DNA of 64,000 nt from Chloracidobacterium sp. (GTDB lineage: Bacteria > Acidobacteriota > Blastocatellia > Pyrinomonadales > Pyrinomonadaceae): positions 3,098,501-3,162,500 of the forward strand of contig JADJWP010000002.1 of assembly GCA_016716305.1 (NCBI GenBank). Reading direction: 5' to 3'. Positions 1 through 8,644 of the stretch are shown piece after piece. The first letter of the stretch is position 1. The number at the start of each line of letters is the position of its first letter. Made by a program: the position numbers and the translations under genes. The notes beneath the pieces are model-generated. The model had not been told where the DNA came from, did not search any database, and worked only from the letters and a program-made list of their open reading frames with translations.

Positions 1-778
1 GAGCGAGGTAAGAGTATTTGTGCGCTCCGGCCGCAAGTTTACGATCCGCGTACTGGAACGCGATTCGGTTTCAGGAAAAGCGAATTGGGTATGGATCGCA
101 CCTGCACTCGCCGATGGAGCTACTCCGGCACCGGCGGCAACGTGCCTGTCTGGGGACAGCATCGAGATCGACGTGCCGAGAGGTGCTACTGTCGATCTCG
201 AAGGGCGTTCGACCGATGTCTCGATCGATTCTATAAAAAAAGTTCGGGCAAAAATCGTTGAGGGCAATATTTCGCTCAACAATATATCCGGCGGTATAAA
301 CGCGGTTGCGCTGCAGGGCGACCTTTTGGTCGAGAGCTCGGCCGGAGCTATTTCGCTTGAAAGCACTACGGGCAACATCGTTGCTTACGATGTCACCCCC
401 GGTCAGATCGGCGAATTGTTCCGTGCAAAAACGAACAGCGGAGCTATCTCCATCCAGCGTGTCGAACATCGTCAGATCGAGGCGAATACGATCACCGGTT
501 CCGTGGCATTCGACGGGAAGTTTCTCGTCGGCGGGATCTACAACTTCAAAACCTCGAACGGTTCCATTCGTCTGCAGCTTCCGGCAGAGACTTCCTGTTC
601 GATAACCGCATCATACGGTTTTGGCAGTTTTAAGTCTGCGTTGCCTATGACGATCACATACGAAACGGTCTCGCCCGGCGGCAAGAACCTTAATGCAACG
701 ATCGGAAAAGGCGAGATGTGCAATCTGAAACTTACCACCACCAGCGGCAGCATCAATATCGCTAAACCGGCTCAATAG
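1..778 (+). CDS. DUF4097-type beta-repeat protein, 5' truncated
   Basis: The reading frame is open to the left edge of the window, so the gene very likely starts outside it; the GTG at position 20 is only an internal candidate. About 258 residues are visible. They consist of short beta-strand repeats with alternating S/G/N and hydrophobic positions (for example the IVEGNISLNN, SSAGAISLES, TNSGAISIQ and TTSGSINI segments), the pattern of the DUF4097 / putative adhesin beta-helix family. No catalytic motif is seen. Members are usually exported or membrane-associated and their function is poorly known. The gene converges on the 98-aa gene at 797, with 18 bp between the stops. The fold assignment is from the repeat pattern only. 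Confidence 0.7.
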   Translation, partial: SEVRVFVRSGRKFTIRVLERDSVSGKANWVWIAPALADGATPAPAATCLSGDSIEIDVPRGATVDLEGRSTDVSIDSIKKVRAKIVEGNISLNNISGGINAVALQGDLLVESSAGAISLESTTGNIVAYDVTPGQIGELFRAKTNSGAISIQRVEHRQIEANTITGSVAFDGKFLVGGIYNFKTSNGSIRLQLPAETSCSITASYGFGSFKSALPMTITYETVSPGGKNLNATIGKGEMCNLKLTTTSGSINIAKPAQ

Positions 779-796
779 ACCCTCGCTACGGGCCGA

Positions 797-1093
797 TCAA
801 AACTCACCTAGGCTCTTTCCTATTCGTTTCTCAAACTGTTCGGCCATCGAAGGATGGCCTTGCGATGACGCGTCGAGCGTAATGCGTTCAATACGCCACA
901 TCGGAAGAAAGGTCGCATCCATCGGCAGATATGGTTCGCCTTCGGTGATGGATCGGCACCAGTCGTCGAAGTAACCGAGATCGATGGTTCGGGCAAACAC
1001 GCCGGCCGGGCTGATCTCATCGACTATCGCGAGATATTTTTCGCGCGGTGTATGGAGCACGATTATTACACTTTCGCCCGGGCCGATCTTCAT
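797..1093 (-). CDS. Small conserved protein of unknown function
   Basis: A 98-aa soluble protein without signal peptide or membrane segment. I start it at the ATG at 1093; the frame extends to a TTG at 1138, but the added residues look non-conserved. Visible blocks are an N-terminal hydrophobic strand followed by a PREK motif, an AGVFARTIDL block, a FDDW segment and a FLPMWRIERI block. This arrangement resembles a small family I associate with Acidobacteriota, without known function. That link is from memory and not checked. The gene is divergent from the Rad50-like gene and shares its roughly 150-bp upstream region. It is not an enzyme I can name. Confidence 0.65.
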   Translation of the reverse strand: MKIGPGESVIIVLHTPREKYLAIVDEISPAGVFARTIDLGYFDDWCRSITEGEPYLPMDATFLPMWRIERITLDASSQGHPSMAEQFEKRIGKSLGEF

Positions 1094-1172
1094 ATTTTTT
1101 GACCATGATCGCTGATTGAACTGCGTGATCGATGTCAAAGCCCCAAGCTTCGATCATATTCAGCGGCCATTC

Positions 1173-1201
1173 TTTAGCTTTCGTCTCTATTGTCCTAAAA
1201 T
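1173..1201 (+). promoter_or_regulatory. Possible promoter of the Rad50-like gene
   Basis: TTTAGC at 1173, a 17-bp spacer and TAAAAT at 1196 approximate a sigma70-type promoter about 45 bp before the start codon at 1247. The -35 match is weak, so this is tentative. Confidence 0.3.
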
Positions 1202-1246
1202 CTAGTGTATCCGACATAGAGTGTTTTCACGAACAGCTTCGAAAGA

Positions 1247-3892
1247 ATGCATATAACAAAGATCGAACTTGAGAATATTAAGTCTCACGTTGATTCTAAA
1301 TTCGAGTTTTCCCGCGGCTCGACCGCGATAACCGGCCCGAACGGTGCCGGAAAGACCACGCTTATCGAAGCGGTCGCGTGGACCTTGTTCGACCTGCTCG
1401 ACTACAAGAAGGATGACTTTGTTCGTCGAGGAGCGAAGAAAGGCGTCGCCCGGGTTAGATTTGAAAGCGGCCTCGATGAGCGTGAGTACACGGTCTATCG
1501 CGATACGGGAACCGGATACTATGTTTACGATCCGGGATTGAAGATCCGTATCGCCGACAAGAAGGAGGAGGTGCTGCGTTTTCTCTGGAATCACCTCGGC
1601 GTCGAACCCGGAACCGATCTCCAGTCGCTATTCAAACAAGCTATTGGCGTACCGCAGGGTACGTTGACAGCGATATTTCTTGCTACTACAGCAGATCGCA
1701 AACGCACGTTTGACGCCCTTCTCAAGGTCGAGGAATACAGACGCGGAGCCGACGAACTCCTTAAGACACAGCGCGTCGTTGAAAGCCAGATCTCTCTTGT
1801 TCGGGAAAAGATCGCTCGTTCAGAGGGCGAGTTGAACCGGCTCGATGCGGTAAAGGAAGAGAGCCGGATGGCCTCTGCTGAAGCTGCAAGATTTGTCTCG
1901 GAACAGGAGGCGATAGCGGCCGCGGTTGCCGAGAAAGCGAGTTCTGTCGCTTCGATGGATGAACGTGAGGCTGCCCTCGCCGAACTTGCATCGGAACTCC
2001 AAGCCGTTTCGAATGAGAAATTACGGATCGAGGCCGCCGTCGAGCAAAAGCGATCGGAGTTTGAAGAGTCGAAACTCGCCGCGGCAAAGATCGAAATGGT
2101 CCGAGATGATGCCGGCAGGCATATCGCGGCGTTGGGCCGCTTGCAGGAGTTAGAACGCGAACGTGCTGAAAGAGACCGCCTCAAGACAGAATTGCTAAAG
2201 GTAGAGAATGCAGAAGCTGCGGTTCGGGCGGAGGAGCGCCACATTCGGCTTCAAATGGCGGCGATCGAGAATTCGCACAAAGAGATCGTTTTACTTCGGC
2301 CACTTGTCGATGAACAGACCCAGGCTGAAAAAGAGATAGCGGAGTTGCGAAGCAAGCAAGCGAATCTCCGGTTTCGGTTGGATCAGGCCGCTGAACTTGA
2401 AGAAAAGCTCAAGGCCCTTCGCTCAGCCTTTGCTCAAAACAAGGCGGCCCTGGAACAAGCAGTGGCCGCGAAGGCGACCGCCGCGATGCTTCCGGAACAG
2501 CAGAGAAGGCAGGCCCTGATCGTTACCGAACTTGCAAATCTGCGAGCCGGACTTGAACGCGATGAGCGATTCCAGAGCGAAATAAAGAACGGGTTGTGCC
2601 CGATCCTTTCGGAAAAATGTCTGAATTTGAAAGAAGGGCAGACGCTTGAAGGGTTTGTTAAGACGAAATTCGAAGATGTTCGTGAAAGGATCAAGGTGCT
2701 CGAAACCGAACATTTGCAGCTAGATCGTGAACTTACGGTTTCGCGCGATGCCGAACGCGTCGCAGTTCGGGTCTCGTCACTCGAAGAAAGAGCTGTCGAG
2801 ATCGAAGCCGAGGGAAAACGCCTTAGAAGCGAGCTCGATGCGATCGCGATCGCAGGTGATGAAAACGCGGCTCTCGACGCGACGCTGCGTGATGCCGAAG
2901 AGCGGCTTCAGAGCCTCGACGATCCGCGCGGCCGGATATCGATTCTTGAGCGTGACGCTGGTAAAGAGACGGAAGTTCGCGAAACTGTGACCAAGATCGA
3001 AAGCAACATCGAACGTCTCGAAAACGATCGGCGATTATTGGTCGAGCAGCTTGACGATTTCAAAGAACTGGACAAAAACCTGGCCGGCACGATCATCACC
3101 AGAGACTCGACCTCAGAAGCGCATCGAACCTTTTTGGTTTTCGAGTCGCTGGCCAAGGACCTAGAAGCGAGAAAGGCCAACCTCGACAAAGCGAATGCTG
3201 ATCACCATGCGATAATGGAAAGGATCCGAGCGATCGAAGCCGACGTAGAATCGGCGAAAGGATCATACGACAGGGAGGTCCATCGCGCCGAGAAAGAGCG
3301 GCTTGCGGCCATGCGTCTTGCACAGGCCGAGATCGGTGTGCGTCTTGAGAATGCGGTTCGACGTCAAAACGAGATCAGGGCCGAAATGGACCGGCTTGAG
3401 CAGATAAAGGTCGAACTTGGCGACGTTATGAAGGAACGCGATCGTCTTGAAGGCGTTTTGGGCCTGACCGTTTTCATCCGTGATACCTTAAAGGAAGTCG
3501 CTCCGCTGGTCGCTCGAAACTATGTATTCCACGTTTCGCATGAAGCTAACCAGTTGTTTCGCGAGATCACCGGGAGCGCTGAAAGGACGCTAAAATGGGC
3601 TGACGATTACGGTATAGTCTTGGAAGAAGGCGGCTACGAGCGGCCGTTTCAGAGTCTTTCCGGCGGCGAGCAGATGGCGGCGGCATTGTCGGTCCGGTTG
3701 GCACTGCTGAAACAGCTTTCGGACATTCGCATCGCTTTCTTCGACGAACCAACGACGAACATGGACGCCGAACGCCGCGAAAATCTGGCACAGCAGATCG
3801 GGCAGATCACATTTTTTGACCAGCTTTTTGTAATTTCGCATGACGACACATTCGAAGGGTATATGGATCACGAAATAAGGGTGGGCGAGTGA
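1247..3892 (+). CDS. Rad50/SbcC-like SMC-family ATPase
   Basis: An 881-aa SMC-type ATPase of the kind that pairs with an Mre11/SbcD nuclease in double-strand-break and hairpin processing. Walker A is GPNGAGKT at residues 30-37. Two long charged coiled coils surround residue 450. The ABC signature LSGGEQ lies near residue 804, followed by a Walker B FFDEP with D-loop near 833 and a switch histidine in the ISHDD motif. The coiled-coil apex should carry a CxxC zinc hook. Here the two cysteines are C451 and C458, spaced as C-P-x5-C, which is a variant hook. The gene overlaps the following RNase H gene by a GTGA. No Mre11/SbcD gene is next to it in this window, so the partner may lie elsewhere. 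Confidence 0.9.
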   Translation: MHITKIELENIKSHVDSKFEFSRGSTAITGPNGAGKTTLIEAVAWTLFDLLDYKKDDFVRRGAKKGVARVRFESGLDEREYTVYRDTGTGYYVYDPGLKIRIADKKEEVLRFLWNHLGVEPGTDLQSLFKQAIGVPQGTLTAIFLATTADRKRTFDALLKVEEYRRGADELLKTQRVVESQISLVREKIARSEGELNRLDAVKEESRMASAEAARFVSEQEAIAAAVAEKASSVASMDEREAALAELASELQAVSNEKLRIEAAVEQKRSEFEESKLAAAKIEMVRDDAGRHIAALGRLQELERERAERDRLKTELLKVENAEAAVRAEERHIRLQMAAIENSHKEIVLLRPLVDEQTQAEKEIAELRSKQANLRFRLDQAAELEEKLKALRSAFAQNKAALEQAVAAKATAAMLPEQQRRQALIVTELANLRAGLERDERFQSEIKNGLCPILSEKCLNLKEGQTLEGFVKTKFEDVRERIKVLETEHLQLDRELTVSRDAERVAVRVSSLEERAVEIEAEGKRLRSELDAIAIAGDENAALDATLRDAEERLQSLDDPRGRISILERDAGKETEVRETVTKIESNIERLENDRRLLVEQLDDFKELDKNLAGTIITRDSTSEAHRTFLVFESLAKDLEARKANLDKANADHHAIMERIRAIEADVESAKGSYDREVHRAEKERLAAMRLAQAEIGVRLENAVRRQNEIRAEMDRLEQIKVELGDVMKERDRLEGVLGLTVFIRDTLKEVAPLVARNYVFHVSHEANQLFREITGSAERTLKWADDYGIVLEEGGYERPFQSLSGGEQMAAALSVRLALLKQLSDIRIAFFDEPTTNMDAERRENLAQQIGQITFFDQLFVISHDDTFEGYMDHEIRVGE

Positions 3893-4347
3893 AGCAAGTC
3901 ACTATTGTTTGCGACGGTTCGAGCCTCGGCAACGGAAAGGGGAATCCGCGTGCGGCGGCTGTTGCTGTACTTGGCTTCAAAGGCTATTGGAAAGCGGTCG
4001 GCGAATATCTCGGGAGTGCAACGAACCAACAGTCTGAGATCGCCGCCGCAGCGATCGGTCTTGAGAATCTGAAAGAACCTTGTAAGGTGAAATTGCTCTC
4101 AGATTCGAAATATGTAGTTGAAACAATGGGCGGAACCTGGAAGCGCAAGACCAATCACGAATGGTGGTCTCGGCTCGACAAGGCAGCCGCAAAACATACG
4201 ATCGAATGGGAATGGGTCAAAGGCCATTCCGGCCATGAGATCCAGGAAGTTGCCGACACGGCGGCCAGAAAGATCGCGAAGGACGGAAAGGTCGACCGCG
4301 AACTCCTCGACGAACTCGTCCTCAGTATCGGTGTACTTGAAGTTTGA
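3889..4347 (+). CDS. rnhA: Ribonuclease HI family protein
   Basis: A 152-aa RNase H-fold protein that would cleave RNA in RNA-DNA hybrids. The acidic active-site residues are visible in order: D in the CDGSS motif near residue 9, E in QQSEIAAA near 49, D in LLSDSKYVV near 68, and a final D in EVADTAARKI near 125. A histidine-containing WVKGHSGHE loop matches the family. The start is GTG, overlapping the stop of the Rad50-like gene by four bases, which implies translational coupling and suggests a joint role in clearing R-loops or repair intermediates. The length fits bacterial RNase HI. Whether it is the only RNase HI of the cell cannot be told. Confidence 0.9.
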   Translation: MKQVTIVCDGSSLGNGKGNPRAAAVAVLGFKGYWKAVGEYLGSATNQQSEIAAAAIGLENLKEPCKVKLLSDSKYVVETMGGTWKRKTNHEWWSRLDKAAAKHTIEWEWVKGHSGHEIQEVADTAARKIAKDGKVDRELLDELVLSIGVLEV

Positions 4348-4441
4348 CGGCGACATCTTCGCTTTGCCGCCTTCGATCAGCTGGATGAACTTTGTTCCAC
4401 GTATTACAAATTTCTGCATGCGTTCATCGCTTTTGCCAATA

Positions 4442-6403
4442 ATGTCGAGACGCCTGTACGTGATCTGTCAGGTCATTGTCTTTTTTGCATTCACATCGCC
4501 GTTCGTATTGGCACAACGCGGTGCCAACGGTTGGGTTTGGCAAAACCCCTTACCCCAGGGAAATCCATTATCTGCCATCCACTTTTCAAAAGACCGGACG
4601 TTCGGTCTGGCCGTCGGTGCCGACAATTCGATCCTAACGACAGAAAACGGCGGATTTGAATGGCGGATGAATTCGGTTTTGGGCGGAGTGAATTACAACG
4701 GCGTATTCGTACGTAATGGCAAGAACGCGATCGTCGTTGGCGTTCGCGGTGCAGTACTCATCACCGATAATTCGGGAAAGGACTGGAAACCAGTCGATTC
4801 CGGAACTCGGGATCATCTTCTCGACGTAGCCTTTGCCGGCCCAAACAACACCGTCGGGTGGGCGGTCGGCACCTATGGACGGGTCATCAAGACCACAGAC
4901 GGCGGCGAGACATGGAGCTTGCAAAAAACCGGGTCTCGAAACGACCTTGCATCGGTCACAGCGTTTGATGCCGCGAACGCGGCGGCCGGAGGTTCAGCCG
5001 GGACGTTCCTTCTCACAAGCAATGGCGGGGCAACATGGAAAAGCTCGGCCCCGTGCGGGGTAGCCGCAGTGAATGCGATCCAGTTTCTTACAGCAAGTGA
5101 GATCGTAATTGCGGGCCAAGCCGGATGTGTTGCCCGCACGGTGGATGGCGGAGCGACCTGGAGCCGGATCGAGATATTCTCGCGCGGCGACCTTCTTTCG
5201 ATGTGTTTTTCTGATGGGCGAAACGGGTCGATGACGGATTCGAACGGTCTTGTCTGGATAACCGGTGACGGCGGCCGCACCTGGCTTCCATTTAACGTGC
5301 GTACGAATCCTAAACTTGTTTCCGTACATTTTGCCGATCAGTTCACCGGTTGGGCGGTCGGCGAAAATGGCCTTATCGTCCGCACCGACGACGGCGGATA
5401 TAGCTGGCAGCGGTTAACACAGGGCGGCCGTGAAGATGTGAACGACCTTGCGTTCTTAAACAACGAACTCGGTGTCGCCGTCGGGTCGAACGGCCGGATC
5501 TGGATCACGAACGATGCCGGCAAAATGTGGCTCCCTGTGTTTTCGAATACGGCCTCAAACCTTAACGCGGTTCACTTCTTTGACGGTCAAAGGGGTTGGA
5601 TCGTTGGTGACAGAGGTGTCGTTCTGCGTACGATCAACGGTGGGGCAAGTTGGGGGCAGGGAATATCCGGAGTGACGGAAGACCTTCTCGGAGTTCACTT
5701 TGTCACCGACCGACTCGGTTTTGCTGTCGGTGCAGCCGGTTTGATCCTGAAGACGACGTCTGCGGGAGCGTACTGGGAACGTGTTGAATCGGGAACGCGA
5801 TCCTGGCTCGAAGACATCGAGTTTCTTGATGATAAGCATGCTGTTGCTGTCGGCGACAAGGGGACGATAATTCGCACCCTGAACGGCGGCCAAACATGGG
5901 CAAGCGTGAGGACGAACGTCGCTGAAGATCTCTTTTCGGCCAGCTTTAACGATGATCGGATCGGATTTGCCGTCGGAGCCAACGGTATTGTCTTAAGTAC
6001 CGCGGACGGCGGTGCAACGTGGACAGACAATGAAACACCGATCCGAGCAAATCTCTTTGCAGTGACCGCTTTAGGCAAGGATTCGGCGATCGCGGTCGGT
6101 GAGCAGGGAACGATCATTCTGACGGAAGATGGCGGCCGTTCATGGAAGAGCCAGCGGAATATTACCGGCAAGGTGATGCAGGCGGTCGTTTACCGCGGCG
6201 GACAGAACGTTTGGATCGCAGGCCGCGGAGGCTCGATATTAAAGCGAACCGAGCAGCTGTCTCCTGCTGACATCGCGTCACCTCGAATCCCGCCCGTGCT
6301 ACGATCGCTACCGCGAAGCCGACCGACAATCCGTGAACCGATGATCACCATCACCGATGACGGCGACATTCCCGTCGCGGTTCCTCAAACGAAGAACAAC
6401 TAG
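4442..6403 (+). CDS. Secreted Ycf48-type repeat protein
   Basis: About 653 aa. I place the start at ATG 4442 because it gives a clean signal peptide (MSRRLYVICQ followed by a hydrophobic stretch ending ...FVLAQ). ATG 4418 is an alternative; the frame extends further upstream over rnhA but that part is out-of-frame shadow. The body is a run of about a dozen units of roughly 40 residues, each with a GxAVGxxGxIxxT...DGGxxW core, the signature of the Ycf48/BNR beta-propeller family (photosystem II assembly factor HCF136 is a member). A Pro/Arg-rich tail follows. The protein is probably periplasmic or surface-located. A photosynthetic role is not implied by anything nearby. Confidence 0.85.
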   Translation: MSRRLYVICQVIVFFAFTSPFVLAQRGANGWVWQNPLPQGNPLSAIHFSKDRTFGLAVGADNSILTTENGGFEWRMNSVLGGVNYNGVFVRNGKNAIVVGVRGAVLITDNSGKDWKPVDSGTRDHLLDVAFAGPNNTVGWAVGTYGRVIKTTDGGETWSLQKTGSRNDLASVTAFDAANAAAGGSAGTFLLTSNGGATWKSSAPCGVAAVNAIQFLTASEIVIAGQAGCVARTVDGGATWSRIEIFSRGDLLSMCFSDGRNGSMTDSNGLVWITGDGGRTWLPFNVRTNPKLVSVHFADQFTGWAVGENGLIVRTDDGGYSWQRLTQGGREDVNDLAFLNNELGVAVGSNGRIWITNDAGKMWLPVFSNTASNLNAVHFFDGQRGWIVGDRGVVLRTINGGASWGQGISGVTEDLLGVHFVTDRLGFAVGAAGLILKTTSAGAYWERVESGTRSWLEDIEFLDDKHAVAVGDKGTIIRTLNGGQTWASVRTNVAEDLFSASFNDDRIGFAVGANGIVLSTADGGATWTDNETPIRANLFAVTALGKDSAIAVGEQGTIILTEDGGRSWKSQRNITGKVMQAVVYRGGQNVWIAGRGGSILKRTEQLSPADIASPRIPPVLRSLPRSRPTIREPMITITDDGDIPVAVPQTKNN

Positions 6404-6424
6404 TTTCTGATCAGTTCAGGGTTT

Positions 6425-7339
6425 TTATGATGCGGCAGTTGGGCGTGCGACCCGGATCAGTACCGATATCCACTCTCCTGCTCGTCCGACCTCCGCGGCT
6501 GAAAATCCCCGCTCGGACAGAGCACCGATGATCTCGGATTCTTGAGTCACGAGTATACCGGATAATAACAACGTCTTTTTTGCTCGAGCAATAAGCAGGT
6601 CAAGCAGCGGCACGATCACGTCCAGCGTCAGATTTGCGCACACAAAGTCGGCGGGAAGGGTCGAATCTGAGATCGAGCCGACAAAGAGGTCTATATTCTC
6701 GCCGACGCCATTAAGCGCCGAATTCTCGCGGGCGATCGCGATAGAATCGACATCGGTATCGCACGCGACAATTGTTCCGATGCGACCGCCGCCATTCGAA
6801 CGTCGCTGCAGCAGAGCGACTCCGATCGCAAGAATTCCGGTGCCTGTACCGACATCCAGGAATGTGTCCCGCTTATCGATATTGGCCTCGATCGCGCGCA
6901 AACAAAGCTGTGTGGTTTCGTGGGTGCCGGTTCCGAAGGCCATGTTCGGTTCGATGCGGATCAAGATCTTTGACGTGTCATCGACCGTTTCCCACGAAGG
7001 TGCGATGATAAATCCGCCGACTTTCGTCGGTCGCCAGTGCTTTTTCCATTCAAGCAGCCAATCGGTCTGTTCGACGTCGCTCTTGGCAATACCGGACACG
7101 ACGTCTTCACCAAAGCCGTAGGCCTCCAGAGCAAACCTAACCTCAGCGTCGATGACGTCGCTTTCGGGCAACTCGGAAAAATAACCAGCAACAATTACCG
7201 TGTCGGCGTGCGCATTACCCAGTCGGTTGATCGCCGTACCCGAAGCGTCAAGCGAATTGAACGCAAATTCGATCGCCTCGGCCGCTTCAGCACTTACTGA
7301 AACCTCGATGGAATGCCATTTTTCAGCGCTCTTGGTCAT
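6425..7339 (-). CDS. prmA: Ribosomal protein L11 methyltransferase
   Basis: A 304-aa SAM-dependent methyltransferase that trimethylates ribosomal protein L11. The N-terminal substrate-binding domain is followed by the hallmark FGTGTHETT block at about residues 135-143 and SAM motif I DVGTGTG at 162-168, then an ANLT motif in place of the usual N-x-x-x post-I/IV segment. Length and domain order are normal. It heads a minus-strand block; its start region meets the stop of the small DUF486 protein (ATGA-type overlap at 7336-7339), so the two are likely co-transcribed with era. Confidence 0.93.
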   Translation of the reverse strand: MTKSAEKWHSIEVSVSAEAAEAIEFAFNSLDASGTAINRLGNAHADTVIVAGYFSELPESDVIDAEVRFALEAYGFGEDVVSGIAKSDVEQTDWLLEWKKHWRPTKVGGFIIAPSWETVDDTSKILIRIEPNMAFGTGTHETTQLCLRAIEANIDKRDTFLDVGTGTGILAIGVALLQRRSNGGGRIGTIVACDTDVDSIAIARENSALNGVGENIDLFVGSISDSTLPADFVCANLTLDVIVPLLDLLIARAKKTLLLSGILVTQESEIIGALSERGFSAAEVGRAGEWISVLIRVARPTAAS

Positions 7340-7668
7340 TTAATAAATGCGAAGAAAACAGCTCCGATCAGAAATGCGTATGAGACAAAATGGTTCCATT
7401 TGAGGGTCTCGCCGAAGAGCAGGAATGCGATGATCGTAAAGACCACAAGCGTGATCGCTTCCTGCAGTATCTTTAATTGCGTAACGCTCATCACTTCAGA
7501 CCCGATCCGATTCGCAGGCACCTGAAACGCGTATTCGAACAACGCGAGTCCCCAACTCAATATCACTGCCATCCATAACGGGCTTTGTTTGAATTTGAGA
7601 TGGCCATACCATGCCAACGTCATGAAGACGTTCGAGATAACCAACAATAAAATGGTTGTTGCAGTCAT
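7336..7668 (-). CDS. DUF486 / DMT-like small membrane protein
   Basis: A 110-aa integral membrane protein with four predicted helices: residues about 4-22, 31-50, 68-88 and 93-109. Family features include the early LAWYGHLKF segment and a central FQVPANRIG motif, matching DUF486, small four-helix proteins related to drug/metabolite exporters. The substrate is unknown. It overlaps era upstream and prmA downstream by four bases each, so all three are translationally coupled. Confidence 0.85.
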   Translation of the reverse strand: MTATTILLLVISNVFMTLAWYGHLKFKQSPLWMAVILSWGLALFEYAFQVPANRIGSEVMSVTQLKILQEAITLVVFTIIAFLLFGETLKWNHFVSYAFLIGAVFFAFIK

Positions 7669-8564
7669 TCCATGATCCCCATTTCGTCAAGTTCTCTTTC
7701 CTTATTTCGCCAGTCGTCGACGACCTTTACGAACAACTGCAGGTGGACGTGGCGCCCTAAGAGGGTTTCGATATCACGGCGGGCATCTATGCCGATCTGT
7801 TTCAGTTTCGAAGCTCCTTTGCCGATCACGATCGCCTTCTGTGAAACGCGTTCAACGTAGATCGCGCAAAATATCTTGAGCTGTTCCGGGTCGCTTTCGT
7901 CCCATCGTTCTGTGATGACCGCTGTAACGTAAGGCAGTTCCTCGCCCGTTGTCCTAAGTATCTTTTCGCGCACCATTTCAGCGACGATGTTTCGCAATGG
8001 CTGGTCGGTAAGCTCGTCTTCATTAAATAGAGGTTCGCCTTCCGGCAAATGCTTGATGATGTTATCAAGCAGTTCGCTGACCGCCTGGCCTTTCAACGCA
8101 GAAACCGGAATGATCTCAGCGAAATCAAATTCTAGTGAATAAAATTCTATGAGCGGAAGAAGTTTGCCTTTTTCTTTGACCTTATCGATCTTATTCAGAA
8201 CGAGGACGGCGGGCTTTGCTGCGGCCTTAATGAGATCGAGGACAAACCTATCGCCGTTGCCGGTGGAGACACTTGCGTCACGCATCAAAACAACAAGATC
8301 GACAGAGAGTATAGCGTCATGAACCGCCGACATCATTCGCCTATTCAGCAAAAATCCGGGCTTGTGAACGCCGGGCGTATCTACGAAGACGATCTGCCCC
8401 TCGTCTGTCGTAACAATTCCTTTGATCTTGTGTCGGGTCGTCTGGGGCTTGTTCGAAACGGCGGCGATCTTTTCACCGACGAGGCGGTTGAGCAGTGTGG
8501 ACTTGCCGGCGTTCGGGCGGCCGATAAGCGCGACGAGCCCGCTTCGAAAGTTCTTTGGAGACAT
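7665..8564 (-). CDS. era: GTPase Era
   Basis: A 299-aa two-domain GTPase that binds 16S rRNA and assists 30S assembly. G1 is GRPNAGKS at residues 15-22, the G2 region has TTRHKIKG, G3 is DTPG at 62-65 and G4 NKID at 124-127. The C-terminal KH domain carries the VIGKGASKLKQIG motif. Length and order are standard. It is the first gene of a compact operon with the DUF486 protein and prmA; its stop overlaps the next start by four bases. Confidence 0.96.
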   Translation of the reverse strand: MSPKNFRSGLVALIGRPNAGKSTLLNRLVGEKIAAVSNKPQTTRHKIKGIVTTDEGQIVFVDTPGVHKPGFLLNRRMMSAVHDAILSVDLVVLMRDASVSTGNGDRFVLDLIKAAAKPAVLVLNKIDKVKEKGKLLPLIEFYSLEFDFAEIIPVSALKGQAVSELLDNIIKHLPEGEPLFNEDELTDQPLRNIVAEMVREKILRTTGEELPYVTAVITERWDESDPEQLKIFCAIYVERVSQKAIVIGKGASKLKQIGIDARRDIETLLGRHVHLQLFVKVVDDWRNKERELDEMGIME

Positions 8565-8644
8565 CGGTTAGACGTTATCAGAACGCATCCGAAAACGTAA
8601 GAGCCTAAAGCGGTTCTTTTGTCAGGGTCACCGAGAAGCGCGGG

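Noticed and set aside
1017..1217. 66-aa minus-strand frame upstream of the 98-aa gene
   Set aside because: It overlaps the conserved gene in another frame and has no ribosome binding site or family resemblance.
4118..4441. N-terminal extension of the Ycf48-type frame
   Set aside because: It overlaps rnhA out of frame, and the clear signal peptide begins at 4442.
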